Positions 51,861-60,600 of a stretch of DNA of 64,000 nt are shown here, one piece after another. Source of the stretch: Arenimonas composti TR7-09 = DSM 18010 (GTDB taxonomy: Bacteria; Pseudomonadota; Gammaproteobacteria; Xanthomonadales; Xanthomonadaceae); the NCBI RefSeq assembly GCF_000426365.1, contig NZ_AUFF01000001.1, positions 868,001-932,000 of the forward strand, read 5' to 3'. Both the position numbers and the translations under genes were made by a program. Below the pieces are notes generated by a model. That model worked only from the letters and a program-made list of their open reading frames with translations, did not search any database and had not been told where the DNA came from. Within the stretch, counting starts at the first letter, position 1, and every line of letters begins with the position of its first letter.

Positions 51861-53372
51861 TCATTCTCCCGGGGGTGGCAGGGTGAAATGGAAGACGGCG
51901 CCGGCACCGACACGGGCGTCGGCCCAGATCCGGCCGCCGTGCCGGTGCACGATGCGCTGCACGGTCGCCAGGCCGATGCCGGTGCCGGCGAAGTCGTCGC
52001 CCGAATGCAGGCGCTGGAACGGCGCGAACAGCTTGTCGGCGTACTGCATGTCGAAGCCGGCGCCATTGTCGCGGACGAAGAAGATCTGCTGGCTCCCGTC
52101 GCGCAGCACGCCGACCTCGATGCGCGCCGCATCGGCGCGGGCGCTGAATTTCCAGGCGTTGCCGAGCAGGTTCTCCAGCAGGGCCTGCACCAGCCGCCGG
52201 TCGGCGTTCACCGGCATCGGCGACCACACCGACACCTCGACCCGCCGTTCGGGTTCGCGCTGGGCGAGATCGGCGAGCACCGTCCGCGCCAGCTCGCCGA
52301 GGTCGAACTCGCTGCGCTGCAGGCTGCCGCGGCTGACCTGCGACAGCGTCAGCAGGTCCTCGATCAGCTGGCCCATGCGCTGGCTGGCGGCGCGGATGCG
52401 GTCGAGGTAGCGCCGCGCGCCGGCTTCCACCGCGTCCGGGAAGTCCTCCACCAGCGCCTGGCTGAAGCCGTTGATCGAACGCAGCGGTGCGCGCAGATCG
52501 TGCGACACCGAATAGCAGAAGGTCTCGAGTTCCTGGTTCGCCGCCTCCAGCTGGGCGGTGCGTTCGGCCACCCGCGCCTCCAGTTCGGCGTTCAGGCGAA
52601 CGACCTCGGCCTCGGCCCGCGAACGATCGCCGACCTCGCGGGCGAGCTCGGCGTTCGCCGCCTCCAGCGCCTCGGTGCGGCGCTCGATCTCGGCGAGCAT
52701 GCGGTTCAGCGTTTCCGCCAGCAGGCCCAGTTCGTCGTCACCGCCGGCGGCGGCGCGGCGCGAATAGTCGCGGTCGCGTTCGATCGCCCGCGCGACCCCG
52801 GCCATGTCCAGCACCGGCCCGGTGATCACCCGCGCCAGCCGCCGCGACAGCAGCAGGGCGATCGCCAACGCGACCAGCAGCGCGCCGGTGCTGATCACCG
52901 TGTACTCGCCGAAGCGCCCGAGCAGCTCGTAGTCGGCGCGCAGGTAGACCGTGCCGGCGATGCCGGAACCGTCGACGATCCGCCGGAAGATCACCATCCG
53001 CCGGCCGTGCACCGCGGCACCGTCGCCTTCCGGCAGCGGCGGGAAGTCGTCCACCGACTGGTCTGCGCGGTGCCAGGCCGCGAACCGTTCGCCGCGGGCC
53101 GTGTACACCGCGGCTGCCTGGATGGTCGGCCGCAGCTGCATCAGTTCGAGGTTCTCGGTCGCCGCCTGCACGTCGTCGAAGGCGACGGCGGCGGCGGTCG
53201 CGCGCGCCAGCAGTTCGGCCTGGGTCTGCAGGTCGGCGGTGGTGCGCGCGTGGTAGGCGCGCAGGTCCCAGGCGACGATCGCGGTCAACGCGACCATCAG
53301 CGCGGTGAAGGCCGTGACCAGCATGATCCGCGAGAGCGTGCGAGCCAGCGGACTGGCGACCTGGACCGCCAT
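51861..53372 (-). CDS. CHASE8-type histidine kinase
   Basis: A 503-residue membrane kinase: membrane helix 1 at about 16-37, a periplasmic CHASE8 domain at 40-155 (AELLARATAAAVAFDDVQAATENLELMQLRP), helix 2 at about 157-177, HAMP, a coiled coil (about 225-285), HisKA with H291 (YSVSHDLRAPLRSINGF) and HATPase (GNAWKFS, DNGAGFD, GTGIGLATVQRIV). The ATG overlaps the YfiR-like stop by one base. Without a DNA-binding partner, output probably goes through the receiver protein downstream. Confidence 0.93.
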   Translation of the reverse strand: MAVQVASPLARTLSRIMLVTAFTALMVALTAIVAWDLRAYHARTTADLQTQAELLARATAAAVAFDDVQAATENLELMQLRPTIQAAAVYTARGERFAAWHRADQSVDDFPPLPEGDGAAVHGRRMVIFRRIVDGSGIAGTVYLRADYELLGRFGEYTVISTGALLVALAIALLLSRRLARVITGPVLDMAGVARAIERDRDYSRRAAAGGDDELGLLAETLNRMLAEIERRTEALEAANAELAREVGDRSRAEAEVVRLNAELEARVAERTAQLEAANQELETFCYSVSHDLRAPLRSINGFSQALVEDFPDAVEAGARRYLDRIRAASQRMGQLIEDLLTLSQVSRGSLQRSEFDLGELARTVLADLAQREPERRVEVSVWSPMPVNADRRLVQALLENLLGNAWKFSARADAARIEVGVLRDGSQQIFFVRDNGAGFDMQYADKLFAPFQRLHSGDDFAGTGIGLATVQRIVHRHGGRIWADARVGAGAVFHFTLPPPGE

Positions 53373-53974
53373 CAGCGCCTCCCGGACACGTTGCGGGCGA
53401 CCGCGAGCAGGCGCGAGCTGATCCGCAGGTGGCGCTGCTCGGCGGTGCGCAGGGCGACATCGAAGCGCACGCGGGCGTCGACCACGACGAAGTTGATCAC
53501 GCTGCCGCGCGGTACCGCCCCGGGGGCGTCGGTCACCGTCAACACGCCGTCGCCGGCAGCGGCCAGCAGGCCGTCGCCCTCCTCGCCGCGGGCGCCGACG
53601 TACAGCAGTTGCAGGTCGTCGACGCGGTCGCCGCGCTGCAGCCGGTACACCTGCACCGGGTGGCCTGCCATCGTGCGCCCGGCGACGATGCGCTCGAGTT
53701 CGCCGGCGACCTCGTCGTTCGCGAACACGCCGATGCGCAAGGGCGTATCCGCGGCAGGAAAATGTTCCGGCGGCCACTCGACGTATTCGCCGAACTTGAA
53801 CACGAAGGCCGCCTTGACCGCCGCTTCGGTCGCCTGCCGATCGCCGCCGGCCGCCGGCACCGCGGCGGGCGCCGCTACCTCCGCCGGCGCCGGCCCCGGC
53901 GTCGTCGCCGCGATCGCCGCGAGAGCCAGTAACAGCCACCGCAGGTCCGCGCGACCGCGCTTCACCATCGCCAT
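53372..53974 (-). CDS. YfiR-like (DUF4154) periplasmic protein
   Basis: A 200-residue exported protein. The signal peptide is at about 1-33 (RADLRWLLLALAAIAATTPGPAPAE), and the DUF4154 domain starts near residue 48 (AAVKAAFVFKFGEYVEWP) and ends with the RTAEQRHLRISSRLLAVARNV helix. In Pseudomonas, YfiR is a periplasmic repressor of the diguanylate cyclase YfiN, whose input domain is also CHASE8. Here the CHASE8 protein is the next gene's kinase, so YfiR may gate that kinase. ATG at 53974 with GGAG is chosen over one 6 bases downstream. It overlaps the receptor gene by 13 bases. Confidence 0.9.
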   Translation of the reverse strand: MAMVKRGRADLRWLLLALAAIAATTPGPAPAEVAAPAAVPAAGGDRQATEAAVKAAFVFKFGEYVEWPPEHFPAADTPLRIGVFANDEVAGELERIVAGRTMAGHPVQVYRLQRGDRVDDLQLLYVGARGEEGDGLLAAAGDGVLTVTDAPGAVPRGSVINFVVVDARVRFDVALRTAEQRHLRISSRLLAVARNVSGRR

Positions 53975-55866
53975 TCGACTCCGGCCCAGACCCGCCGTCC
54001 GAACTGCGCCGGCAGCGACAACAGGCCGGGCTGGAACTCGACCTGCGCCTCGTCCAGCGCATCGAGCACCTGCAGGCGCAGGGACAGCACCGGCGTCGGT
54101 CGCCAGCCGAGCCCGACGTCGACCTGGGTGTAGCGTGCGACCCGCGGCGCCGGCAGCGCCGCGACACCGCGCACGCCGAGGTCGAACTCGAAGGCGCCGA
54201 AGGTGTGGCTCGAGCGCAGCTGCCAGTACCACGGCGGATCGTTGCCGAGCGCGGTCGTGCCGTCGGGGTCGAGGCCGCCCGGCTTCTGCCGCAGGTCGAT
54301 CCACTGGCGGACGCCGCCGCCGCTCAGCCGCCAGCCGGGTGTCACCTGCCAGCTGCCGGACAATTCGAGGCCGGCGACCCGGCCCTCGCTCCAGTTCTCG
54401 ACCCGGAAGCCGCTGCCGCCGGGCTGGCCGCTGCGCAGGCGGTCGTAGTCGGCGTGGAAGGCGGTCAGCGAATACTGCAGGCGGCCGTCGCCGCCGGTGT
54501 CGCGCAGGCCCAACTCGGCGACGTGCGCGATCTCGGAAACGAAGTCGGGGCCGCCGTCGATGAGGAAGGGCGGCACCGACGGCAGGTAGAACTCGCGGTC
54601 GATCCGCGACGGCGAGCGCACCGCCCGCGACAGCGCCCCCCACAGCAGCAGGTCGCCCTCGCCGCGCCACGCGAAGCGCAGGTTCGGCAGCCACTCGGCG
54701 CCGGTGTAATCGTTGTGGTCGAGCTTCAGCCCGAGGGTGAGTTCGCCGCGTTCGCCCAGCGCGAGCGCGTCCTGCACGTAGACGTTCCACCCGTCGAGCG
54801 ACTTGCGGTTCGGCAGGAAGGTCGTGATGAGCCCGGCCTGGACGTGGTCGCGCGCATGCCGCCAGCCGGCGCCCCACACCAGGGCGTGCCGGCCGCGCCG
54901 GAAGGCATGCAGGAACTCGAGGTCGAACACCCGCATCCGGTCGTGGAACTGCAGCGGGTCATCACGGTCGGCGGCGTCGTAATACGCCTGCAGCCGCCAG
55001 CCGTCGCCGTCGGCGTCGATGTCGCGCCAGCGCGCCATCAGGTTGAAACCGGAAGTCTCGACCGGCCCGAACACGGAACCGTCGGACTCGCCGCGGTGGA
55101 CATCGCCCTGCAGGTTGAAGCGACGCTGGTCGCCGCCCCATTCGGCACGGAAGCCGGCCTGCTGGCCGCGCCAGCCGTCGCCGAGGGCGATACCGGCGGC
55201 ATTGTCGCTGTCGTCGAGCCGGTAGCGGCGGGCATAGGCGCGGGCGTGGCCGCCGGCGAAGGCGCCGCCCCAGCGCACGGCGGCGAGATCGCCCTCGCCG
55301 CCGCCGCCGACTGCGACCAGCCCGCCGACGGTGTCGACCGGCCGCTTCGTGATCACGTTGATCACGCCATTGACCGCGTTCGCTCCCCACAGGGTGGAAC
55401 CGGGGCCGCTGATCACTTCGATCCGCTCGACGTCCTCGAGCATGACGTCCTGACTGTCCCAGAACACACCGGAGAACAGCGGCGTGTACACGGTGCGGCC
55501 GTCGACCAGCACCAGCAGCTTGTTGCCGAGGGCGTTGTTGAAGCCGCGGGCGGTGATCGCCCAGGTGTTGGCGCCGACCCGGGCGACCTGCAGGTTGCTC
55601 GCCAGCCGCAGCGCTTCCGGCAGCCGGGTGGCGCCGGCGCGACGGATGTCTTCGGCCGTGATCACCTGGATGGCGGCGGCGGCGTCCGCCAGCCGCTGGG
55701 CGCGCCGGGACACCGACGTCACCTGGACATCGGCCAGCTCCTCGAGGCTGAGGTTCGCCAGTTCGTCGCCGTCCCGGATGGACGCGGCGACAGGAGCGGC
55801 GAAAGCGGCCGCCAGCAGCCAGGCGGCGGGGCGCAGCGTCGGGGTCGGCGGCTTGCGTCGCAGCAT
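53962..55866 (-). CDS. TonB-dependent outer-membrane receptor
   Basis: A 634-residue receptor: signal peptide ending at VAAS (about residue 29), a TonB-box/plug region from about residue 45 (LSLEELADVQVTSVSRRAQRL, then ISGPGSTLWGANAVNGVINVITKRP), a 22-strand barrel and the C-terminal aromatic residue (WAGVEWRW). The plug style is of the IrpA/CirA-like family. A ligand cannot be named, since the usual metal-handling genes are absent. GGAAG precedes the ATG at 55866, and its promoter is nearly perfect. First gene of the receptor-YfiR-kinase-receiver operon. Confidence 0.93.
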   Translation of the reverse strand: MLRRKPPTPTLRPAAWLLAAAFAAPVAASIRDGDELANLSLEELADVQVTSVSRRAQRLADAAAAIQVITAEDIRRAGATRLPEALRLASNLQVARVGANTWAITARGFNNALGNKLLVLVDGRTVYTPLFSGVFWDSQDVMLEDVERIEVISGPGSTLWGANAVNGVINVITKRPVDTVGGLVAVGGGGEGDLAAVRWGGAFAGGHARAYARRYRLDDSDNAAGIALGDGWRGQQAGFRAEWGGDQRRFNLQGDVHRGESDGSVFGPVETSGFNLMARWRDIDADGDGWRLQAYYDAADRDDPLQFHDRMRVFDLEFLHAFRRGRHALVWGAGWRHARDHVQAGLITTFLPNRKSLDGWNVYVQDALALGERGELTLGLKLDHNDYTGAEWLPNLRFAWRGEGDLLLWGALSRAVRSPSRIDREFYLPSVPPFLIDGGPDFVSEIAHVAELGLRDTGGDGRLQYSLTAFHADYDRLRSGQPGGSGFRVENWSEGRVAGLELSGSWQVTPGWRLSGGGVRQWIDLRQKPGGLDPDGTTALGNDPPWYWQLRSSHTFGAFEFDLGVRGVAALPAPRVARYTQVDVGLGWRPTPVLSLRLQVLDALDEAQVEFQPGLLSLPAQFGRRVWAGVEWRW

Positions 55867-55896
55867 GCGGCTTCCGGCTCCTGCAGACCTCGACCG

Positions 55897-55926
55897 GTAA
55901 TAGCCGTTGCCCTTCACGCTTGTCAA
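55897..55926 (-). promoter_or_regulatory. Promoter of the TonB receptor operon
   Basis: TTGACA (perfect -35) at 55926-55921, 18 bases, TATTAC at 55902-55897, about 30 bases before the receptor ATG. No Fur-like 19-base box is visible. Confidence 0.7.
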
Positions 55927-55992
55927 ACGTGCATCGCGGCGCCGCGGCGCAGGCATTGCGTGCCCTGCAGCACATCTGGAGGAAGTCCGGGT

Positions 55993-56020
55993 TTGCAACG
56001 GCCGCCCACGGTGCTAGATA
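55993..56020 (+). promoter_or_regulatory. Promoter of the REC-PAS-GAF-GGDEF-EAL gene
   Basis: TTGCAA at 55993-55998, 16 bases, TAGATA at 56015-56020, about 31 bases before the ATG. Divergent from the receptor promoter. Confidence 0.55.
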
Positions 56021-56051
56021 TTCGGGGAACCGTTTGCCGGCAGACCCCTGG

Positions 56052-58634
56052 ATGGCACCGAGCCCGCTGCGGATCCTGATGGTCGAGGATTCGCCCGACG
56101 ACCAGGCCTTGATCTCCCGCGCCCTCGCCGACGTCGGGCCGATGTCCGTGCGCGTCGTCGCCAGCGAGTCCGCCCTGCGGGATGCGCTGCGGGACTTCGC
56201 GCCGCAGGCGGTGCTCAGCGACTTCTCGATGCCCGGCTTCAGCGGCCAGCGCGCGCTCGAGATCGTGCAGGAGGTATCGCCCGATACCCCGTTCCTGTTC
56301 GTGTCCGGCACGATCGGCGAGGAACGCGCGATCGAGGCGCTGCAGCGCGGCGCGGCCGATTATGTGCTCAAGGACAACCTGCGCCGGCTGCGGCCAGCCC
56401 TGGAACGGGCCCTGCGCAACGCTTCCGAGCGTAGCGAACTGGCGAAGGCCGCCGCGGCCCTCAGAGAAAGTGAGGAGCGCTTCCGAGCGATCGCGGAGAC
56501 CACGGGAGACTGGATCTGGCAGACCGACAAGGAAGGGCGGCTTACCTATTGCAATGAATCGACCCGCGACCTGCTCGGCTACCGCGCAAGCGCGCTGATC
56601 GGCCGCCCCATCGTCGACCTGCTCCTCGCCGAGGACCGCGAACGCGTCCGCTCGCTGTACACCCAGCACTTCGCCGAACGCCGCGGCTGGCGCAACGACG
56701 TCAGCCGCTGGCGCCATGCCGACGGCCACCTGGTCTGGCTGGAGAGCACGGCCAAGCCGATGCTCGACGCGAGCGGCGAAATCATCGGCTACCGCGGCGT
56801 CCAGCGCGACGTCACCCTGCGCGTGAAGCAGGCCGAGAAGATCGAACACCTGGCGCGCATGCACGCGGTGCTCAGCTCCTTCGGCAACGCGATCCTGCGC
56901 TCGCGCGACCTCCACGCGCTGTTCGACATGACCTGCCGGCTGCTGGTCGAACAGGGCGGCTTCGCCGGCGCGGTGGTGTCGCGCAGGGGCTCGGACGGGC
57001 GCCTGCGCGTCGGCCACGGCTTCGGCGACGAAGCACTCACCGCATACCTGCAGGGGCTCGGCGCGATCGCTCCCGACGATCCGGCGTGGCAGTCCCTGCC
57101 CTCGGTCCAGGCGCTTGCGAGCGGCAGCCCGCGGCTGCTGGCCGACTTCGACGAACCCGGCCTGCCGGAGCTCTGGTCCTGCCTCGGCCCGCGGTTCGGC
57201 CTCGGCTCCCAGGTGTCGCTGCCGATCGGCAATCCCGGCTGGGGCGTGCTCTGCGTCTGGACCGGCCAGGGCCGCCGGTTCGAGGACGAGGAGATCGAAC
57301 TGCTCGAGCGCCTCGGCGGCGAAATCGACTACGCGCGCAAGTTCATCGCCCAGAGCGACCACCTCGAACACCTCGTCTTCCACAACCAGACCACCGGGCT
57401 GCCCTCGCGCACCGCGCTGCACCAGGAACTGCCGATCCGGCTGCGGCACGGGACCCAGGTCGTCGGTGTCGCCGACGTCGACCGCTTCCGCTACTTCAAT
57501 CAGTCGCGCGGCCGCGGTTTCGGCGACCAGCTGCTGCGCGAGTTCGCGGCGCGGCTGCAGGGCGCGCTGCCGCCCGGCGCCCTGCTCGCCCACCCCGGCG
57601 ACGATTCCTTCGTCTTCAGCTTCGCCGCCGAGGGCGATGCCGAGGCGGCGGTGTCGCGGGTCGAGGTCCTGCTCGGCGAATGCTGCGACCGGCCACTCCT
57701 GGTCGACGGCGAACTGGTGCGCGGCAAGCTGCACGGTGCCGTGCTGCTCGCGCCCGAGCAGGCTGCCGACGGCGAGGAAGTCGAACGCGCACTCGCCGAC
57801 GCGCTGGCCGAAGCCAAGGCGCGCGACCGCAGCGTGCAGGCCTTCACCGACGAGGCGCGCCGGCGCGCCGCCCGCCGCGTCGAACTCGAGCGCGAGCTGC
57901 GCGACGCCGCCGAGAACGAGCAGTTCGAGCTCTTCCTGCAGCCGAAGTTCGAGAGTGCCAGCCGCCGCCTCAGCGGCGCCGAGGCACTGATCCGCTGGCG
58001 GCATCCGCAACGCGGCCTGGTGTCGCCGGCCGAGTTCATCCCGGTGCTCGAGGAAACCGGCCTGATCGTCGACGTCGGCGCCTGGGTGCGCCGGCGCGGG
58101 CTGGAGATCAGCCGGCGCTGGCGCGACATGGGCATCGCCGGCCTGCGCATCGCCGTCAACGTTTCGGTGCAGGAGCTGCGGCAGCAGAACTTCGTCGCCG
58201 GCTGCACCGAGCTGCTGGCGCCGGCCGGCGGCGACCACGATCTCGATTTCGAGATCACCGAAAGCATGCTGATGGACGACATCCACCAGAACATCGGCGT
58301 GCTGCAGGCGCTGCGCGACCTCGGCAGCCGGATCGCGATCGACGACTTCGGCACCGGTTATTCGTCGCTCAACTACCTGTCGCGGCTGCCGGCCGACTCG
58401 CTGAAGATCGACCGCAGCTTCGTCGCCCTGCTCGCGCAGAGCCCGGACACCGTCTCGCTCGTCACCAACATCGTCAACCTCGCGCACTCGCTGGGGCTGC
58501 GGGTGGTCGCCGAGGGCGTCGAGGACGAGGAGCAGGCCAAGCTGCTGCGCCTGCTGCGCTGCGACGAGGTGCAGGGCTTCCTGCTGGGGCGGCCGCTGCC
58601 GCTCGAGGACTTCGAGCGCTCCTTCCTCGCCTGA
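56052..58634 (+). CDS. REC-PAS-GAF-degenerate GGDEF-EAL signalling protein
   Basis: An 860-residue cytoplasmic protein. REC domain at about 5-120 with D57 (LSDFSMPGFSG), PAS at about 137-258 (WIWQTDKEGRLTYC), GAF at about 270-430, GGDEF fold at about 436-600 and EAL at about 605-858. The GGDEF motif reads PGDDS at 515-519, so cyclase activity is unlikely. The EAL domain keeps E644-A-L, NVSVQELRQ, EITES, DDFGTGYSS, the lysine in LKIDRSF and EGVE, so c-di-GMP phosphodiesterase activity is likely. ATG at 56052 is the start because it opens the REC fold. It is divergent from the receptor-YfiR-kinase-receiver operon. Confidence 0.93.
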   Translation: MAPSPLRILMVEDSPDDQALISRALADVGPMSVRVVASESALRDALRDFAPQAVLSDFSMPGFSGQRALEIVQEVSPDTPFLFVSGTIGEERAIEALQRGAADYVLKDNLRRLRPALERALRNASERSELAKAAAALRESEERFRAIAETTGDWIWQTDKEGRLTYCNESTRDLLGYRASALIGRPIVDLLLAEDRERVRSLYTQHFAERRGWRNDVSRWRHADGHLVWLESTAKPMLDASGEIIGYRGVQRDVTLRVKQAEKIEHLARMHAVLSSFGNAILRSRDLHALFDMTCRLLVEQGGFAGAVVSRRGSDGRLRVGHGFGDEALTAYLQGLGAIAPDDPAWQSLPSVQALASGSPRLLADFDEPGLPELWSCLGPRFGLGSQVSLPIGNPGWGVLCVWTGQGRRFEDEEIELLERLGGEIDYARKFIAQSDHLEHLVFHNQTTGLPSRTALHQELPIRLRHGTQVVGVADVDRFRYFNQSRGRGFGDQLLREFAARLQGALPPGALLAHPGDDSFVFSFAAEGDAEAAVSRVEVLLGECCDRPLLVDGELVRGKLHGAVLLAPEQAADGEEVERALADALAEAKARDRSVQAFTDEARRRAARRVELERELRDAAENEQFELFLQPKFESASRRLSGAEALIRWRHPQRGLVSPAEFIPVLEETGLIVDVGAWVRRRGLEISRRWRDMGIAGLRIAVNVSVQELRQQNFVAGCTELLAPAGGDHDLDFEITESMLMDDIHQNIGVLQALRDLGSRIAIDDFGTGYSSLNYLSRLPADSLKIDRSFVALLAQSPDTVSLVTNIVNLAHSLGLRVVAEGVEDEEQAKLLRLLRCDEVQGFLLGRPLPLEDFERSFLA

Positions 58635-58670
58635 GCGCTTGCGGTCGGGCGGCGGATCACGACGAAAAAA

Positions 58671-58690
58671 AGGCGGCCCGGGGGCCGCCT
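58671..58690 (-). terminator. Intrinsic terminator for the small minus-strand gene
   Basis: AGGCGGCCC paired with GGGCCGCCT, preceded on the plus strand by AAAAAAA at 58664-58670, which is a T tract on the minus strand. It therefore terminates transcription of the gene at 58753-59001, and could serve the EAL gene only weakly. Confidence 0.8.
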
Positions 58691-58752
58691 CGGGGAAAAC
58701 CGGCGCGTCGCTCCGGGGGAGGGAGTGCGCGACGCCGCCGGTGGGGGATGTC

Positions 58753-59001
58753 TCAGCCGACCCGCAGCAGGTCGTCGCCGCGGCCGCGGACGTAGCTGCG
58801 GTCCTGGGCATAGCCGCTGCTGCGACCGTAGCCGGTGCCGATTTCGCGGCGACGGTAGCGCGCGGCCATCGGCAGCACCGGCTCGTTGGCCGGGGTGGCG
58901 CTGCGCTCGGGCTCCGGCAGCACGGTGGTGGACGGAACCAGTTCGGGGCGGGTCGCCGGACGGCTGGGGAACAGGCGGTAGAAGTCGTTCAGGGTCTTCA
59001 T
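58753..59001 (-). CDS. Small protein of unknown function
   Basis: An 82-residue protein, MKTLNDFYRLFPSRPATRPE at the start, then a Pro-rich acidic part and a basic tail with YRRREIGTGYGRSSGYAQDRSY. No membrane helix, signal peptide or known motif. Support for a real gene is the strong terminator exactly behind its stop, on its strand, and the lack of any better use of this region. Ser, Arg and Tyr spacing suggests a disordered protein. Not recognised. Confidence 0.6.
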   Translation of the reverse strand: MKTLNDFYRLFPSRPATRPELVPSTTVLPEPERSATPANEPVLPMAARYRRREIGTGYGRSSGYAQDRSYVRGRGDDLLRVG

Positions 59002-59300
59002 GGCGGGGGCTCGTGATCTGGTGTGCTGGTAGACTACAACACCTCAGCACGTCGTCCATGGGCTGGAAGTCATGCCGAGGAAATCCGCGCCGAATCAATG
59101 GCTTGATCGCGGCGCGGGAAGCGGTCGTCAGGGACCGTCACTGACCATGGATGCACGGAAGCGGCTCCGGGTTGCATCCCGCGGGCGGCAGCGGCCGGCG
59201 GACGGTGCGCATGTACGCCACGTCCGGCGGACGCCGGCCACGCCGGGAAACGCATTCGTTCAGGTTCGCGGCCCCCGCCCCAGGGGAGGCCCCGATGCGC
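59002..59300. other. 299-base gene-poor spacer
   Basis: Between two minus-strand genes. It holds one plus-strand open frame (59072-59365, 97 codons) with a fair GGAAG before its ATG, but low-complexity Arg/Pro-rich sequence running antisense into the next gene, so I do not call it. I see no clear promoter pair, repeat or RNA structure. Confidence 0.5.
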
Positions 59301-60569
59301 TCAGCCGCGCGCGAACTTCGGCAGCTTGTCGATCTTCAGCGCCAGCGCGTGCAGCGCCTCGTTGAGCGGATGCGCCGGGTCGATCCGCATCGCCTTCTGT
59401 ACCCGCAGCAACGCCGCATCGGTCTGCTCGAACTGGTCGGCCATCGTCCACGCGACCGCATGCACGACACGCGGAATGAACGGGCTGCCGGGGAACTGCT
59501 GCTCGAACCCTTCGGCGATCTGCACGGCGAGACGCGCCTGCCCGGTGTTGGCGGCGGTTTCGACCAGGCGCGCCATGGTCTCGTCGTTGCCGGCGACGAA
59601 GCGCGGATCGTGGCGACGGGTTTCGCTGAACACCGCGAGCGCGCGGCGGTCCTTGCCGGTCGCCAGCAGGCTGGCGATGTACTCGCGATCGTGCCGGGTC
59701 AGGCGGTCGACATCGCCGCTGGCGATCACGTATTCGCGCCACCGGTCATGCACCGGATCGGAGGCACCGCGACCGCGGAACAGCTCGCCGAGCAGCGCGA
59801 TCGCGTCCTCGCGGCGGCCTTCGCCGACGGCACGCTCGGCCGCCGCCATCGTCTCGTCCTCGAAGGGATTGCCGAAGGTCGCGCGCGGGACCGCCGGCTC
59901 GACGTCCAGGCCGAGGACGTCGTGGTGACGATGGATCAGGTCGCCGAGCACGTGGAAGATCAGGATCAGCGAGTACAGGCTGACCACCGACGCCAGCAGA
60001 TGGCCCGGAATCGAGGGCAGCCTGGCCTGCAGGTAGCCCTCGACGAAGGCCGACGCGGTCACCAGCACCGCGACGACCGCGACGACGGCGAAATAGGCGC
60101 CGCCGAGACGGCCGATCAGACGCAGGACCTGCAACGGATTGAGCGCCGCGAACAGCCGCCCTTCCATCGCCAGCAGGATCACCACCGCGGGCTCGAGCAG
60201 CACCATCGCCGCCAGCGCCCAGAGCAAGCCCTTCCAGCCGCCGAAATACATCGCGGCGACCAGTCCTGCGGAGATCAGGAACTGCAGGACCAGCTGCTTG
60301 AAGGCCTCGCCGTCGGTCGCCGTCAGTTCGTCGGCGGCCAGCGGTTCGTAGCGGCCGTGGGCGGTGTTGATCAGGGCCTCGACCGCGAGCTTGAACGCGA
60401 ACACCGTGCAGAGCACCCAGAAGACCAGGCCGATGAGTCCGGGCGCCTTTTCCAGAAGGCTCAGCAGGCACAGCGCACCGAGCATGAAGGGCATCGCCCC
60501 GCGCAGCGGATAGGTGAGCATCGAGGGCAGGCCCTGGATCAGGCCGGGGCGGCGGTTCCTGCGCGACAT
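59301..60569 (-). CDS. Membrane protein with C-terminal TPR-like repeats
   Basis: A 422-residue protein of unknown function. The N-terminal half has about six membrane helices (around 28-45, 48-70, 95-125, 160-185, 190-215) ending near HVLGDLIHRHHDVLG. The C-terminal half (about 235-420) is soluble and helical with TPR-like periodicity (DAIALLGELFRGRG, RHDREYIASLLATGKDRRALAVFSETRR, FIPRVVHAVAWTMADQ, DAALLRVQKAMRIDPAHPLNEALH). ATG at 60569, 31 bases behind the methyltransferase stop on the same strand, makes it last in the fdhF-fdhD run. Confidence 0.8.
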   Translation of the reverse strand: MSRRNRRPGLIQGLPSMLTYPLRGAMPFMLGALCLLSLLEKAPGLIGLVFWVLCTVFAFKLAVEALINTAHGRYEPLAADELTATDGEAFKQLVLQFLISAGLVAAMYFGGWKGLLWALAAMVLLEPAVVILLAMEGRLFAALNPLQVLRLIGRLGGAYFAVVAVVAVLVTASAFVEGYLQARLPSIPGHLLASVVSLYSLILIFHVLGDLIHRHHDVLGLDVEPAVPRATFGNPFEDETMAAAERAVGEGRREDAIALLGELFRGRGASDPVHDRWREYVIASGDVDRLTRHDREYIASLLATGKDRRALAVFSETRRHDPRFVAGNDETMARLVETAANTGQARLAVQIAEGFEQQFPGSPFIPRVVHAVAWTMADQFEQTDAALLRVQKAMRIDPAHPLNEALHALALKIDKLPKFARG

Positions 60570-60600
60570 GGGGATTCCGGAGACTCGGGACGGTGCAAGC

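Noticed and set aside
55923-58811. A 962-codon open frame on the minus strand opposite the EAL protein gene
   Set aside because: Antisense shadow. The plus-strand product has five recognisable domains over the same bases.
59072-59365. A 97-codon plus-strand frame with a fair ribosome site
   Set aside because: The product is Arg/Pro/Ala-rich low complexity, runs antisense into the coding end of the following gene and shows no motif.
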